Positions 13,075 through 25,432 of a stretch of DNA of 64,000 nucleotides are shown piece by piece (positions within the stretch are counted from its first letter, which is position 1; each line of letters opens with the position of its first letter). The position numbers and the translations under genes were made by a program. Origin of the DNA: Moringa oleifera (taxonomy: Eukaryota; Streptophyta; Magnoliopsida; Brassicales; Moringaceae); assembly GCA_021397835.1 (NCBI GenBank), contig JAJFZO010000168.1, positions 124,001-188,000 of the forward strand. The letters run 5' to 3'. The notes beneath the pieces are model-generated. The model worked only from the letters and a program-made list of their open reading frames with translations, did no database searches and was not told the DNA's origin.

Positions 13075-13441
13075 TTAAAGAGTAAAAGTCCCACAAAACC
13101 TTGATGTTTTCTCTATATTACCAATCAAATCCTTATCTTTAAAAAGTGACAAATCCAACTTTAATCTATAAATCTAGTCTAGATTGAAATTTGTCAAAAA
13201 TTCAAAAATTAAAAATATTTAAATTGAAGACCTTCTATAATTGAAATTTTTCACAGATGTAAAATATATATATATTCAAGTTATCATCACAAAAAGTTTC
13301 ATAATTTTTAAAATTTTTGATGAGGTTCAATTTAGATCAAATCGATAAATTAATCAAGTTTGATTTATTACGTTTTAAACATAAGAATTTGATTGATAAT
13401 ATAGGGTAAACATCAAGGCTTTATGGGATCTTTACCCTTAA
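13075..13441. mobile_element. Foldback MITE-like element
   Basis: The two ends are long imperfect inverted repeats of about 100 bp. The left inner end begins AGAGTAAAAGTCCC; the reverse complement of the right end begins GGGTAAAGATCCC; both continue with CCTTGATGTTT and ATCAATCAAAT. TTAA lies just outside each end (13075-13078 and 13438-13441), a possible target duplication. There is no coding sequence. A diverged relative seems to lie at about 38715-39215. The superfamily is not certain. Confidence 0.65.
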
Positions 13442-13719
13442 CTAAAGTATGCATAAGTGAAACCAAATTGAAATGGTTGAAAATAGCCGTCAGTTTTAGA
13501 GAATTCTAGATTTGTATATTATCAGCTTTGTGTGAAAATGTGTAGTTTACTAAGTGCAACTTAAAAGGAATATTAGGATTTTCAATTTAACATGAACATG
13601 TTGATTTTTACTATAAAAAAATGATAAATAGATTTTTAAATTATATATTCATATATTTAGATCATTGAGATCATAAAGGATAAAAGTTAAGATAAGGGAA
13701 AATATATATATATCTTACC
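13442..13719. other. AT-rich spacer
   Basis: Short AT-rich stretch between the MITE-like element and the LTR-like end of the minus-strand copia element. Nothing was recognised in it. Confidence 0.5.
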
Positions 13720-14525
13720 TGAATCAATGTTGGTAGCCATTATCATTATCATTGATTAATCTTTCAAAGGTGTAGGAAGGAATATAGCATAGTATATTCT
13801 TCTTGATCAGATTGATCTTTCAAAACTATAGAAAAGGATACAGCATACTATATTCTTCTTGATGGAATGAGAGAAAACAGCAAACTACCTTCTATACTGT
13901 AACTTTTGATAATTTCTTTATCTTCCTAGTAACTTTTATAACTTCTCTACTCTTGTAGGGATCATAACCCTCTGTATTGCTTTATACTTATATACCCAAT
14001 TATATTATCAGCACATCATTAACAACATAAATGAGTTAATAGACATTTGGTCCATGTCAATTAAATTATTAATATTTTGCAATATATTATTAAAAAAATA
14101 TTAAATCACATATAAAATCATTAATTGAACTCAACAATACCACTTAATGATAGAAATACCTTAACTAAAATCTAGTCCATTAATCTCATTAGTATAAGAT
14201 TAAAGTAGTCATTATTATTATATTTGTAACCAAATTAATGAATAACCAAGTACTAATATAATTAATAACATAAATCAAATATAAGTGTACAGTATGAAAA
14301 TTACATGAAATATAATCCACAAATGCATATTTCTAACGAGTCCACTTTACACCCATAAGAGTCTCAATAATCATGTTTACAAGCACCATATGCTAAATAG
14401 TGAGAATAAATCATGACATCTATATTTTAGAGTTGTCAAACCATACATATATCATATCTTCAAATCTTAGTACATACTAAATAAATAATTATGATCTCAT
14501 ATGTGTCAATCTACTAGAGTAAATA
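13720..14525 (-). repeat. Probable 3' LTR of the minus-strand copia element
   Basis: It follows the end of the polyprotein region and a purine-rich motif (minus strand CAGTGGGAGTTTG at about 14530-14542). It contains a TATA-like TATATAAGTATAAAG on the minus strand near 13990 and a local duplication at about 13757-13862, in which CTATATTCTTCTTGAT-like text occurs twice. No second LTR is in the window, so the borders are inferred. Confidence 0.5.
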
Positions 14526-15209
14526 CAAACTCCCACTGAATGGGTACATCATCCAAAAAGAGAACGCCCATGCGACCCATGCACTCATGAAAGACCTTGA
14601 GTGGAAAACCCTTAATGAATGGATCAATTATCGTAAAATTGGTATTGATATATTCAATTGACACTTTACTACTGCAAACTCTTTCCTTTACTGCTAAGAA
14701 CTTAATATTAATGTGTTTAGACTTTGATGAGTTACAATTGTTCTTGGATACAACTCAACGAATTTATTATCATAGTTAATTCTCAGTGGTCTCTCAATAC
14801 CATTAACAATTTATAGCCTAGTGATAAACACTACAAGAAAATTTGAAAATAGCAAGAGATGCTTGCGATAGATAAAATTAGTCGTCGACAAATAATAGAT
14901 TACTGACACAATTGTTACAGAATTAAAACTTTGTTTTATCTACCAATTAATGACAAACTACAAACGAAATTTAGTGACTAATAAAATATCCATCACTAAA
15001 ATTAATTTTAAATATTTTATATTTAAATTTTTATAGCGATTTCTTAACGACCAAAGTTGTGAATCGCTAAATATGCTACAAACACATCATACTTGGCTAT
15101 TAAAAAATTTGTAGCAAGATGAATCATAAGCTAGCAACCATCTCAGCGATCGCTAGATTAATGGATACACCAGCAACTGCCAATATTCGATCACTAGGAG
15201 GAAAGACTG

Positions 15210-15620
15210 ACGAAAACCAACATGCAGTCACCAAATCATGGCCAACATTGGCCATAGAATCTCTCATGGCCAGTGCTACCTGGCCTCAAACGCCATGGTC
15301 AGCACTGATCGGCCTTGATCAAGCACTATGGCTAGTGGTAGCTTACCTTGATCGGATGCCTTGGCCAACATTAGCCTCGTGCATGGCCAACAATTGCCTC
15401 TAAGTAGTCGCTAGTCTTTCCCTAAGCTAGTGATTGGCAGGAGGCCATCGCCAGCCTCTATAATGGCTAGTGACTACTTTTAGCTAATCATTGGCCTCGA
15501 TCGAGTGCCATGGCCAATGCTATCCTCTCCATTGGCTAGCAACTACCTCTAAGTAGTCGCTAGCCTTTGTCATGGCCAATGACCACCACAAGTGGCGATC
15601 GCTGGATAATTAAAAATTAA
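15210..15620. repeat. GC-richer repeat block inside the nested CACTA element
   Basis: Repeated short units containing CATGGCCAATG, GCCTC and CTAGTGACTAC in varied order. Composition is clearly richer in G and C than the surroundings. The open frame at 15119-15403 is an artefact of these repeats. It may act as a subterminal array or be captured DNA. Confidence 0.6.
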
Positions 15621-17099
15621 GGCTTTACCCTCATTTTCTTTCCCCTCGTGGCGCTGCTCCCCTCATTTTCTCTCTCACTCTTGTCTAAAAGCCTTCCTTT
15701 CTATCTCTTTGCAACTCAGGCTCCTCTTTATCTTTATCGATCTTCTCCTTTTCTTTGTTATTCTCCCTTCTTCGACTACTCTCCATGTACGTGACTAATT
15801 TAATGAATACTCTTATAGGTAAGTATGAAAAATTTGATGAATGATTTGATGAATTTGATGAAAAATTTTGTATGGTGGTGGCAGAGTTTAGGATGGAAAA
15901 AAATGGATTGATCTCTAGTGAAGAAAACCAAAGAGGTATTAAATAAGTTTTTGGTTGGGGTTATGTGGGATATATTTTGTAATCGATGTTGTTCTATGTT
16001 TTTCTGCATCTAGATAACATCCTTTTTGAAAAAGAAAAAAAATGAAAAGAATGTTTCAATTGGCTTATAGTTTTGTGCTTAATTCTAATTGGTTTGCGGG
16101 TTAATTAACCTTTTCAGTGAGATATCCAACAGATCATGTATTATGAAGAGTTTTGATAATAGTTCTCTGGTTAATCTAACAGCTTGCTCATGAGCTTAAG
16201 AAAGCCTGAATAAAAGTTTTACTTTGCTCAAATGTCCTTAAGACTTTTTGGAGTGTTACGGAAAAGCAAGTCTCAATAGCACATGGTAATGCAAATTGGG
16301 AAATAAGAAAGGTGAAGTTCAGCAAGAAATGATTAATGGGATCTTTTATTATTTATTAATTGGACGTTGACAAAGGAAAATCAAGCTTTAGAAAGGCTTG
16401 AAAATTTTCCCACATAAGCAAATGCTTAATTAAATTTAGTAGTTATTAATTTGAAATAAATAATTCTATTTTATTTTTTAAAGAAATTAAATTATTTACA
16501 TTTTGTAGTTGTTTATTTTATTTATTAATAAATTTATGTTTTTTTAGATTAATTAGTTAGACATAATTGTTTAATTAGATTGTAATTAATTTGTGATAAA
16601 TAACGTAATGAAATTTTTTGAATTATCTAATTAGCTACATTTTAATTAAATTTTTAGTTCTTAATTTTGTTTGTTAAAAAATTTGTTTTTTTGTAAAATT
16701 AATTATATTATAGTTTAATTAGATTAATTGTAATTGGAGATAAATAATTTGAATAGATTTTTATGAGAATTATATTAATTTTATTAAATGTGAGTTTAAT
16801 TTGTTTTAAAGTAGTTAGATAATTGTTTAATTAGATTGTAATTAATTGATGAAAATAATTTATTTAGTCTTTTATGACTCCTAAATTAGTTATCTATTAA
16901 TTAAATTTTTAAGTTTTTAATTTTATATATTAACAAATTTAGTTTATATATGTTAGATAGAGTCGATTTATTTGGGTACATGTGGAGGGCGATTTCTTGA
17001 GAAACCAATGATTTTTATTTTGAAGAATACAAAGTACTTATAGTTATTTATCATAAAAAAATAGTTTACATTTTAGCATACTAACCTTTTTTATCTTTT

Positions 17100-18060
17100 G
17101 GAACAAGGATTTTACATGGGACACAAAAATAAATGGCATGGTAAAACCAACATGGGAGGCTCATGCAACAGATCGATATGCTGACTTAATGTATGCATAT
17201 CGCTACAAGGCAAAAAATAAACCTTAATTTATTCTAGAATGGAGCCATTCAAAGTATAGACAAAAGTCCAAAACCATGTCTCGTAATCGACAAAGCAAGA
17301 CAAGTAGACTCAGGTTAGGTCCCTTTCGATATAGTGCCGATTCATATTCACTATAAGACTATTATCGATACTTGGTATGTGTAATATTTAAATTTACATA
17401 AATACAAGTAAAAATAATATGGTTATTTATTAAATATATTTTTTTAGATAAGTGTGCAGGAAAATTAATATAAAAAATTCAATCTTGATGAGTTTATAAA
17501 TGAATGTGTCAAACAAATTAATATAAGTTAGTTATCTTTAACATTTAATGAATAACTAAAATTATGTTATTTTTTTTAGTTCATTATTTGGTTTAGCTAA
17601 CGAGTTAGTTAACAAACTACTTTATTCTAGGAACGCTTCAAGGAGTTGGTTACTTCAACTTCGTAGCTAAAGGAGGGATCTTTTAACACGTATGAGGTAA
17701 ACTACACTAAGCTCTACTATGAAGCTGTAGGTGGAAAGAAGAAACGTCAAATGTATGGGATTGGTAGTCAAGCTCGATCATGGTATTTAAGTGACAACTC
17801 TAGTAATGGATGCTCTATTGATGATGTAGCCATACAAGATATGCATTCCAAATAAAGGCTACGGAAGAGCAAATGAAGCGAATCATAAGGTTATGAAGGA
17901 GTGATTAGATAAAGAGTGTAAGGTGAGAGAGCATGATTACTTACGTTATGAAAGCGATATGCAAGAGCACTTATAGAAAGAATTTGATATGAATGGTAGT
18001 ATTCGCAAGATGGAGGCTCTTCTTTTGAGAAGCGCATCTTCAGCACCACTTGGTTATTAG
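17100..18060 (+). pseudogene. Decayed plant CACTA transposase-associated protein (Transposase_24-like)
   Basis: Readable pieces on the plus strand are VKPTWEAHATDRYADLM (about 17140-17190), KSKTMSRNRQSKTSRL (about 17268-17310) and YYEAVGGKKKRQMYGIGSQ (about 17715-17775). The last resembles the conserved end of the plant En/Spm-type protein domain known as Transposase_24 (E-V-V-G-G-K-x-R-x-Y-G-x-G-S). A lysine/glutamate-rich tail follows to a stop near 18060. Stops, frame changes and possible introns lie between the pieces, so no intact protein is predicted. Assignment is from remembered family motifs. Confidence 0.6.
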
Positions 18061-18239
18061 ATGTCACTTTTTTATGAACAAAATATTTGATTTCGTTTAT
18101 GTGATTTTTATTTTATGAAGAACAAAAAATATGTTGTATTTATTTTTTTATTTTACATCATTTATTTTTCATGAATTTTATCTAATTTTAAATTAATTAT
18201 ATTTTTCAAAATTAATAAAAATTTTAGCAAAACATTTTT

Positions 18240-18557
18240 AATTGGTCGCTAATAAAACGTTAGTAACCGAATCTAATCAATCATTAACTTAAATACATGG
18301 CGGTCGATTATAATTGGTCACTAAGTAAAAAATTTTTACCAACCGATTATATTTAGTCACTAAATATGTAGCGACCGATTGTAATCAATTGCTAAAATTA
18401 GTCACTAAATTTAATGACTCATTATAATCGATGCTCAAATCAATTATTAAAACAATCGCTATATTACAACGTGCTAGTGATCGATTTAAATCGATCATTA
18501 ATTTAACAATGAAAAAAAAATTAGTCACTAATTTAGCGAGGGATTTAGCTATACGTG
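18240..18557. repeat. Subterminal repeats of the nested CACTA element
   Basis: Many short direct and inverted copies of TTAGTCACTAAAT, AGCGACCGATT and TAATCGATCGCTAA-like units crowd the right end. Related shorter units lie just inside the left end (14850-15110). Arrays of this kind are where En/Spm transposases bind. Confidence 0.7.
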
Positions 18558-20515
18558 AAAGTGTCACAGTCATATCTCATGGTTAAATGCTCCGTAGTAA
18601 GTTAATAAACTCAGCTTCCATGGTAGAAGTAGCTATAAGTGACTACTTGATACTTTTCTAAGAAACATGGAAACATAGCTTGAAGTGGATCTCTTGCTAT
18701 TCAAGGACCTAACAAAGTCAAAGTCTGAGTATTCAATAACTTCCGAGTGATTAGATCTCTGATATGTGATCATGAAATCTTTCATTTTTTGCAAATATTG
18801 CATGATATGCTTCGTTACTTTTTAGTAAACCAATCCATCGTTACTCAAATATATGTCCAACATCCCTACCATGAACGTTATATTCTAATGTATACATATT
18901 TAACCATGCATGAGGCTCCTTATAGTAGAAGTATAAGTGAATTTCTATATCTTTTTTATCTCAACTTCAACTTTAAGGCATTACTACAAGCTGAATTTAT
19001 CACCTTTTACTATAAGTGTGTTCTCACGTGCACAATGTCACACGCCATATCCACTGAGCACCTTTTCATTGTAAGCTTTTTGTGATAGCCCAAGTATACG
19101 TCTTGAATAATCACGATGGATCTATATAACTAGCACAACAGATACATCACCAAGATCTTTTATTTCAAAATAGCTGGATAAAAACTTCTTGGTGTCATGT
19201 AATAAAGCTTTATCATTACTTGTCAGCAATATATCATCTATATAGAGCACAAGAATGATAAACTTTCTTCTATTGAACTTGAGATATATACATTGATCAA
19301 TAATGTTCTTCTTAAAGTCAAATGAAGCAATCACTCGATCAAATTTTTGGTACTAATGACGAGATATTTACTTAAGATCATAAAGGATTTTTTTAACTTA
19401 CATACTAAGTGCTTTGAGTCCTTAGACTCAAAATTCTTCTGTTGTGTCATGTATATTGTCTCATCTATTTCTCCATTAAGAAACACAGTCTTTACGTCCA
19501 TTTAGGGTAGCACTAAATTATAATGAGTTGCAAGTATCATCATTACCTTAAAGGATTCTTTCGTTGAAACAGGTGAGAAAATCTTCTTGTAATCAATGCC
19601 TTTTTTTTTTTTTTTTTTGAAGTGAAGCCTTTGACAACAAGGTGAGCCTTATATCTTTTAACATTACCTTTTGAATCCCGTTTGATTTTGAAAACCCATT
19701 TACAATCAATTGGTTTCTTTTTTTAAGGCAATTCAACAAGGCCCTACATGTTGCTATCTTCCATAGACTTCATCTATTTCTTCATGGCTTCGACCCACTT
19801 TTCTGAATTAGAGCATTGTTTAACTTGATGGAAAGATGAGAGATCATTTTCTCCTATATCAAACTCATGCTCTTAGAGATAAAAAATGTATTCATCCAAA
19901 AAATTTGATCTCCTTTTTTGAATGGATCTCCTCATTGGCACTTCTATTTAAGGTGGTGAAGATGCTTTCTTTATCATAGAAGGCACTTCGACTTGAATGG
20001 ATGATCCTTTTATGTTAGAGATAGCATAAGAATGTCTTGGATCACTATATTTCTCGAATTTGTGACTTTGATAATGTTAGGAATAATACTCCTTCATTAT
20101 CATTTGCAATAATAGTAACCATGGTAGGATCACCGACACTTTCCTCCTTAATCACTACATTCCTCACTTTAGTGCTCCTTACAATCCTTAATAAACTTGG
20201 CATTTCAAAAAAAGGACTTATTCGAAGGGTCATAGAACTTGAAACCTCTAGATCTTTCAAAATAACCCATAAAATAATAACTGACAGTTATTGAATCCAA
20301 CTTCTTTTCATTAGGCCTATATGGCCTAGCTTTATTTGGACATCCTTGATATGTAAATGCCTGATGCTCGATCTTTTACCTATCCATAATTTATAAAAGG
20401 TCTTTGTCATGGCTTTATTGGGTTCTTTGATGACTTCGGTAATGAAGTAAAACTCATCATATTTTTAACCATGTCTTTTACAATTTGATGTCATCGTTCA
20501 GCTACTCCAGTGACT

Positions 20516-21690
20516 TTTCTTACGTATCCGACTCCTAGATCCTTTCCTATGAAAAACAAACTAGTAACTTTATTTTTATTTATTCATTTTTGTTTTTAAA
20601 ATTAAGAAATTTGAAAATTAAAAAAATGATGGTGACTTAATTTTTTCTTCAATTCGTTTTAAAGCTAAGAAGCCAGCTTAAAATGAATTCTTGCTAAAAT
20701 AATTTTCAATTTAATGCTAATTTTAAACCTAGTTATGATAGGTTGGATACAACAAATGAAAAATCAATCTACTTTTTTGCTCAATAGATGATGATTTGTA
20801 CATTAGTGAATAGCATGAGAGAATAATAAAATTGCCTTTTTGGATGTTTTAAGTTTTACCTAAGGCTTTTCTAAAAACTCTTTTATATCCTCATTAAAAA
20901 AAAATATCACCATTAGACACAACTTATGATTGTTTAAAATCTTTTAACTCATCAGGACATTAACATCAGATCATAACACTAGCCAAACTAGGTGTTTAAA
21001 GATAAACATTCAAAATTCACTCAACTAGGTGGTGACACCAGTCAAGATGGAGACTTGTGCAGTGACACCTCATGTTTAGGTGGTAGTATCGACCAAGATA
21101 ATATCTTAAAGGTGACACCGACCAATTTGGACGATGATATCGACCAAGGCTTGTTTTAATATATGTTTTGCTTGGTTTTAGATTTTTCAATGTAGACCTT
21201 TTTAAAATCCAAGCCTACTATGTCGAATTCTCATGAATCTCTCTTTTTGAAGGATTTATTAGATTTTAAAACATTTGTAAAACATAGTTTAATTTGGAAT
21301 ACTTTTATCATGAATGGAAATGAAATGCACCTTGAGTCTCTCGCACTCATTTTCTTTTCCTTTGCTTAAAGGCCTCAAAACAAGTTCCAACATGATATTT
21401 TACAAATTCAAAGCTTTGAAACACTTATTTCTAATCATTAAAACATGATTAAAAACATAATCTTTAAATGCAAGAACACTTGAAAGGAATGTATAACATG
21501 TGTGATCATACATCTTGATTGAGCAATCTGAAGGCATTACATAAAAAGGAAAATATTGATCCTATCACAGAAATAGCTCTTTTTTTCTTCATTCTTATCA
21601 AGCACATGCAAGCCTTAACTTCTTCATTTTCATTATAAAAAAAAAAAAAAACACTACGTACTTGATGAATGTATTAGTTTTTTATAATAT
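20516..21690. other. Unassigned AT-rich DNA between two copia fragments
   Basis: No gene was recognised. At 20995-21150 a small imperfect repeat of GTGACACCGACCAA-like units occurs about five times. The region may be part of an LTR or another element joined to the copia relic. Confidence 0.5.
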
Positions 21691-21719
21691 ATTTTTTATC
21701 ATCAAAATCAATTCATTAA

Positions 21720-22750
21720 CCTCTTGATGACACTATTATCACTTCTGACCCTCAAAACTTTTCTATGCATTCAGATTGTATCGGAAAAGAATATGTTATA
21801 GTCAGTAATGGTAACGAAATTTCTATCTCTCATATTGGTTCTTCTTTAATTATTTCTTTTATTGCCTCGTTTACATTGGATAATGTTTTGTATGCACCTT
21901 GATTAAAAAGAACCTAATATACATTTTGCAATTCTGTAAATAAAATGTCACTTTCATTGAATTTTTTCCTAACTATTTCTTTGTGAAGGATTTGACTAGG
22001 GGGCATCCTTGATGAAATTCCAAAGTAGGTACAACTTGTATGAATGGTGAACCTCTTCCTCACCTAGCAGACACTTCCTTCCTTCTGCTTCAATTTCTCT
22101 TTTATCTCAAGTATGGGATCAAACTCTTTGTCATCCTGTTCCTCCAACTCAAAAGAAAATTTTAACTAAAAATAAAATTCCATTTTCAAATTCTTCTTCT
22201 CATAATGTATGTGACTCTTGTCTTTGTAACAAAAGTCATAAACTATCTTTTAAAGATTCTTCTATTAGTCATAAATGCTCATGATTTTTGGAAAAAAATT
22301 ACAAAATCATCAAATTTTCTTTTAGACCATAAATAAAATCATATACACAAGTTGTGGTGGTGACTACCAAGCATTTTCTCTTCTTTTTTTTTTCCCCAAT
22401 GTGGATGCCAACACCTTACATCTCCATCCGACACTTGCAAACATGTTAGCTTTGTCAAATGCAATCAAAACATCACCATATTGGGGAAACTAGCCTTCTC
22501 CACAATGCTGTCATTTGCCTTTGGTCACCGTCCCATGCCTTCTAAAAATGCGATTTATCTCATTAATCACATGTCCACACTAGTTCTTAAACATCATACA
22601 TCTTATCACAAGTTATTTGGTTATAAAACCGAGTACACTTTCCTTGGCTACTTATGTTACCTTGGCTTCACTCATATAGCACTCATAAACTCCACTTACC
22701 GTTATGTTTGTATCTTTTTTTTTTTTCCTGTCGTTCTTTTCTTTATTTGA
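21720..22750 (+). mobile_element. Ty1-copia fragment (plus): protease-side to integrase pieces
   Basis: Readable with stops. At about 21765-21900 there is a stretch ending TLDNVLYAP, matching the usual segment after the copia protease. At about 22130-22260 HPVPPTQKK...CDSCLCNKSHKLSF matches the GAG-pre-integrase zinc-binding region. At 22535-22680 AIYLINHMSTLVLKHHTSYH and KLFGYKTEYTFL match the later integrase region. Much of the integrase core is missing. No LTRs were seen. Orientation is opposite to the copia element to its left. Confidence 0.72.
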
Positions 22751-22965
22751 ACATCATTCAAATCATCTATTTATTTTTAGGTATGTTGTTTTCTTTAAAT
22801 AATGTTTTTCCTAAAAATCTAAATCATATCTAAATTTGTGCATCTCTAACCAAATCATAATGCCTACTAATAACTCTCTTGATTCTACCATATTCTCCTC
22901 TTCAACACTATACTTCTTAAAATACATACTCCACATATAGTTCCTACCCCACGGGTCGTTTCTTC

Positions 22966-23095
22966 TCCATCTTCTCTCAAGGATACTTCCTGGCCAACAT
23001 TCTCCAACGCATGTAAATAGACTTTCTTCTCCATCCTCTCTCAAGGATACTTCCTAACACTCTCCAACATATGTAAGCAGACTTTCTTCTTCATC
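22966..23095. repeat. Direct duplication of about 64 bp
   Basis: Two tandem copies of a unit containing CTCAAGGATACTTCCT, CTCTCCAACATATGTAA-like text and AGACTTTCTTCTCCATC. The second copy has a small deletion. Confidence 0.7.
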
Positions 23096-25109
23096 ACCTG
23101 CCCTCATGCCACGTCCTTATATGTATCATGTCGCAACGCCACTTCTTCTACCTCATGCTACAAATTTTTAATCAATCTTTTTGGTGGAAATAGAAAATAC
23201 TTTGACAGAACAAGAGAATAGAGAAATCTTGCATGACCCAATATACTTAATAAGTCAATATTTCAATCCAAGCTACATAATCCTCTCCAAAACTTCAAAA
23301 AAGTTCTTTTGGAGCACCAATAGTCATTAAAAAAATAATAATAATTAAGTACTCTATTTCCCTTTGATATGGAAGCATGACAATAGAGTTATTGTCTTAA
23401 GGATACTGGCATTTATCATGTCATATATTTTTACTAATTCTATTTTATACATATATTGAATAGTCATAAAATATGAAATAAATATTAAAAATAATGGTAA
23501 ATGCAGACGTAATGAATAAAAATGAAAGAAACTTTTTAGAATAGATCCTTTGAATGACAAACAAATATATGTACAATTGTCTGTAAAAATAGTGTTAACC
23601 CTCCAATGTCTATTGCTACTTACCAGACAAAGAATATATCTGCTTCATTTTTCTATGAACAGGATTATTCAATTATTACAAAAAAAAAAAGGTTAAACAA
23701 TTCTAATTCTTTCTCTGAAAATAATCTCTTTCATTCATTCGTGAAGATACTCTTACTGGGTTGAACATAGTATCAACAGCTCTTCCATCTTGCAAATAAG
23801 GCATATCTTGTCTCGGTAAAATTTTTCAAATGATACCTTTATTTTCATTTCTTCCAACGACTTTATCACATACTTCGATTTCATATTTCTATGACATATA
23901 TACACAAATCGATTTCTAAATTATAACTAGAGCCTCCTCAATCCCCCCCCCCCCCCCCCTTTTTTCCCCTAAATTCATCTCATGTCAATTAACTCATCCT
24001 CTACACCATCTATATAAGTAATTTAAGAAGTGCTCCAATGTTTAAAGTAGAAGACAAATTTAATAAAAATGAGTATCTATCTGTAAGGGTAGAACAAGAA
24101 GCGAGGCTAGACAATTAAAGAATAAGATAAAAAGCGGGCTTCCATCTTCACGTGGAACCCAAAGCTTTCAAGTCAAGAAGACTTTCTTGCTCCTCATGGA
24201 CCAATAATGGGGAGGATCTCCCATGGTTTTACCGTGCAAGTCATGTATCTTTAAACACATGTTAAACTCCAGTGCTTGCTTCTTCGAGTTTCAATGTCTC
24301 TTTAGGTTCTGTTTCCACTCTAACTTCTTAGAACTAAAAACTTTGGAAAGTTGTTTATTTTCTATGCGTGGATCTTACAATCAAACAGAACATTCTTTGC
24401 AACCCGTTGAAGACAGATTATGGAGAGTCAGACAAACAAGCAAATGACTTGAGGGTGGCATGCGCCGTTGTCCACCATTTTTTAAAAGATTTGTAAAAGT
24501 CTTCTCTTGTTCAATTAATGACTTTAAAATTAGAATCAATAATTTTTATCATTTTTATTGTTAATTACTAAATCGATGACTTCTTTTATCTATTTTTATT
24601 GCCATTGGATTAGAGTCACCTAATCTGTATTTTGTTGTAGTGAACTTAAGTTTAACAGTACTTTTAGAGATAAACACTATATTATTGCACAAATAAGACA
24701 ATATTGATTTGATACCTTCATATGCAATAATTGATAATGGCAAACATATATAAGTGCACCCATTAACAAATTAAGAAAATTTTCCACATCAATTTTGTGG
24801 ACCTTAACTTAGTATCATGATCATGAAAAAGAATTAATGGACCTATGTCACGTCTCCATACAAACTCAAATTTAACTATGACACTTGAAATTACATGTCT
24901 CATATTGTTATGGCAAATAAAAATAGTTTCACAGTTTTTGTACTTACATCTTGATTTGTTGTTAATTAATCTTTTTAGCACTTAAATAAAAAAAATACCC
25001 ATACTAGTGAGATTTTTTTTTTTTTTGGGTGCTTTGTCCTTCTATAATTATTATTTTGTTGTAAATCATCTAACCTCAAGATGTCATATTTTTCTCCAGT
25101 TTAAGAATC
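23096..25109. other. Intergenic DNA with a C17 run
   Basis: AT-rich intergenic sequence up to the CACTA element. A C17 homopolymer followed by T6 lies at 23943-23965. No gene or clear repeat was recognised. Confidence 0.55.
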
Positions 25110-25134
25110 CACTACAAGAAAAATGGGATTACTT

Positions 25135-25350
25135 CACACTGGATAGTTCACAGTTTTAATAACAACTGTGAATAAAAGAATTTTTATTCACAGTTGTAAT
25201 AAAACTGTGAACAAAGATTTCTTTTATTCACAGTTGTTACTAAAACTATGAATAAACGAAAACTTTTGTTCACAGTTATGCTTATAACTGTGAACTAAGT
25301 GAAACTTTTATTCACAGTTATGTTTATAACCGTGAACTAAAGGTATGTGC
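25135..25350. repeat. Left subterminal palindrome array
   Basis: About five units in which TTCACAGTT is followed closely by AACTGTGAA, each able to form a hairpin. They are spaced by ATAAA-type linkers. The units match those at 26160-26450 and 28190-28605. Confidence 0.85.
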
Positions 25351-25432
25351 ACCATGCATTGAATTTTTTTGCCTTTGTTACAAGTCTTCCTTTCTTTTCT
25401 TCTTCAGTTTCTTCAACCCCCTCCTGAACCAG

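Larger units (their letters stand above)
14829..18557 (+). mobile_element. CACTA (En/Spm) transposon nested in copia RNase H
   Basis: The left end is CACTACAAGAAAA at 14829. The right end is set at 18557 (CTATACGTG), which is diverged from the usual terminus. AAA is found immediately outside both ends (14826-14828 and 18558-18560), matching the 3-bp duplication typical of CACTA. Removing the element and one AAA rejoins the copia RNase H frame exactly. Inside are GC-richer repeats (15210-15610), a decayed transposase-like region (about 17100-18060) and subterminal repeats (18240-18557). At 3.7 kb it is too short for a complete autonomous element, and its frames are broken. Confidence 0.8.
13720..20515 (-). 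mobile_element. Decayed Ty1-copia element (minus), split by a CACTA insertion
   Basis: Read on the minus strand, the pieces run in copia order. Integrase comes first (about 20515-20200; GVAER near the start, then LHIKGCP and ARPYRPNEKKLDS). Reverse transcriptase follows (about 19700-19120, with YIDDILL, the copia form of the YxDD active site). RNase H starts at about 18650-18561 (STMEAEF). Then comes the inserted CACTA element, the RNase H remainder (14828-14530; IVNGIERPL and a PFIKGFPLKVFHECMGRMG-type end), a purine-rich stretch, and LTR-like DNA to about 13720. Stops and frameshifts occur throughout. Gag, protease and the front of integrase are missing on the right, and no 5' LTR was found. 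It is inactive. Confidence 0.78.

Noticed and set aside
15119..15403. Plus-strand frame of 94 codons
   Set aside because: Arises from the CATGGCCAATG-type repeats in the nested CACTA element; no domain.
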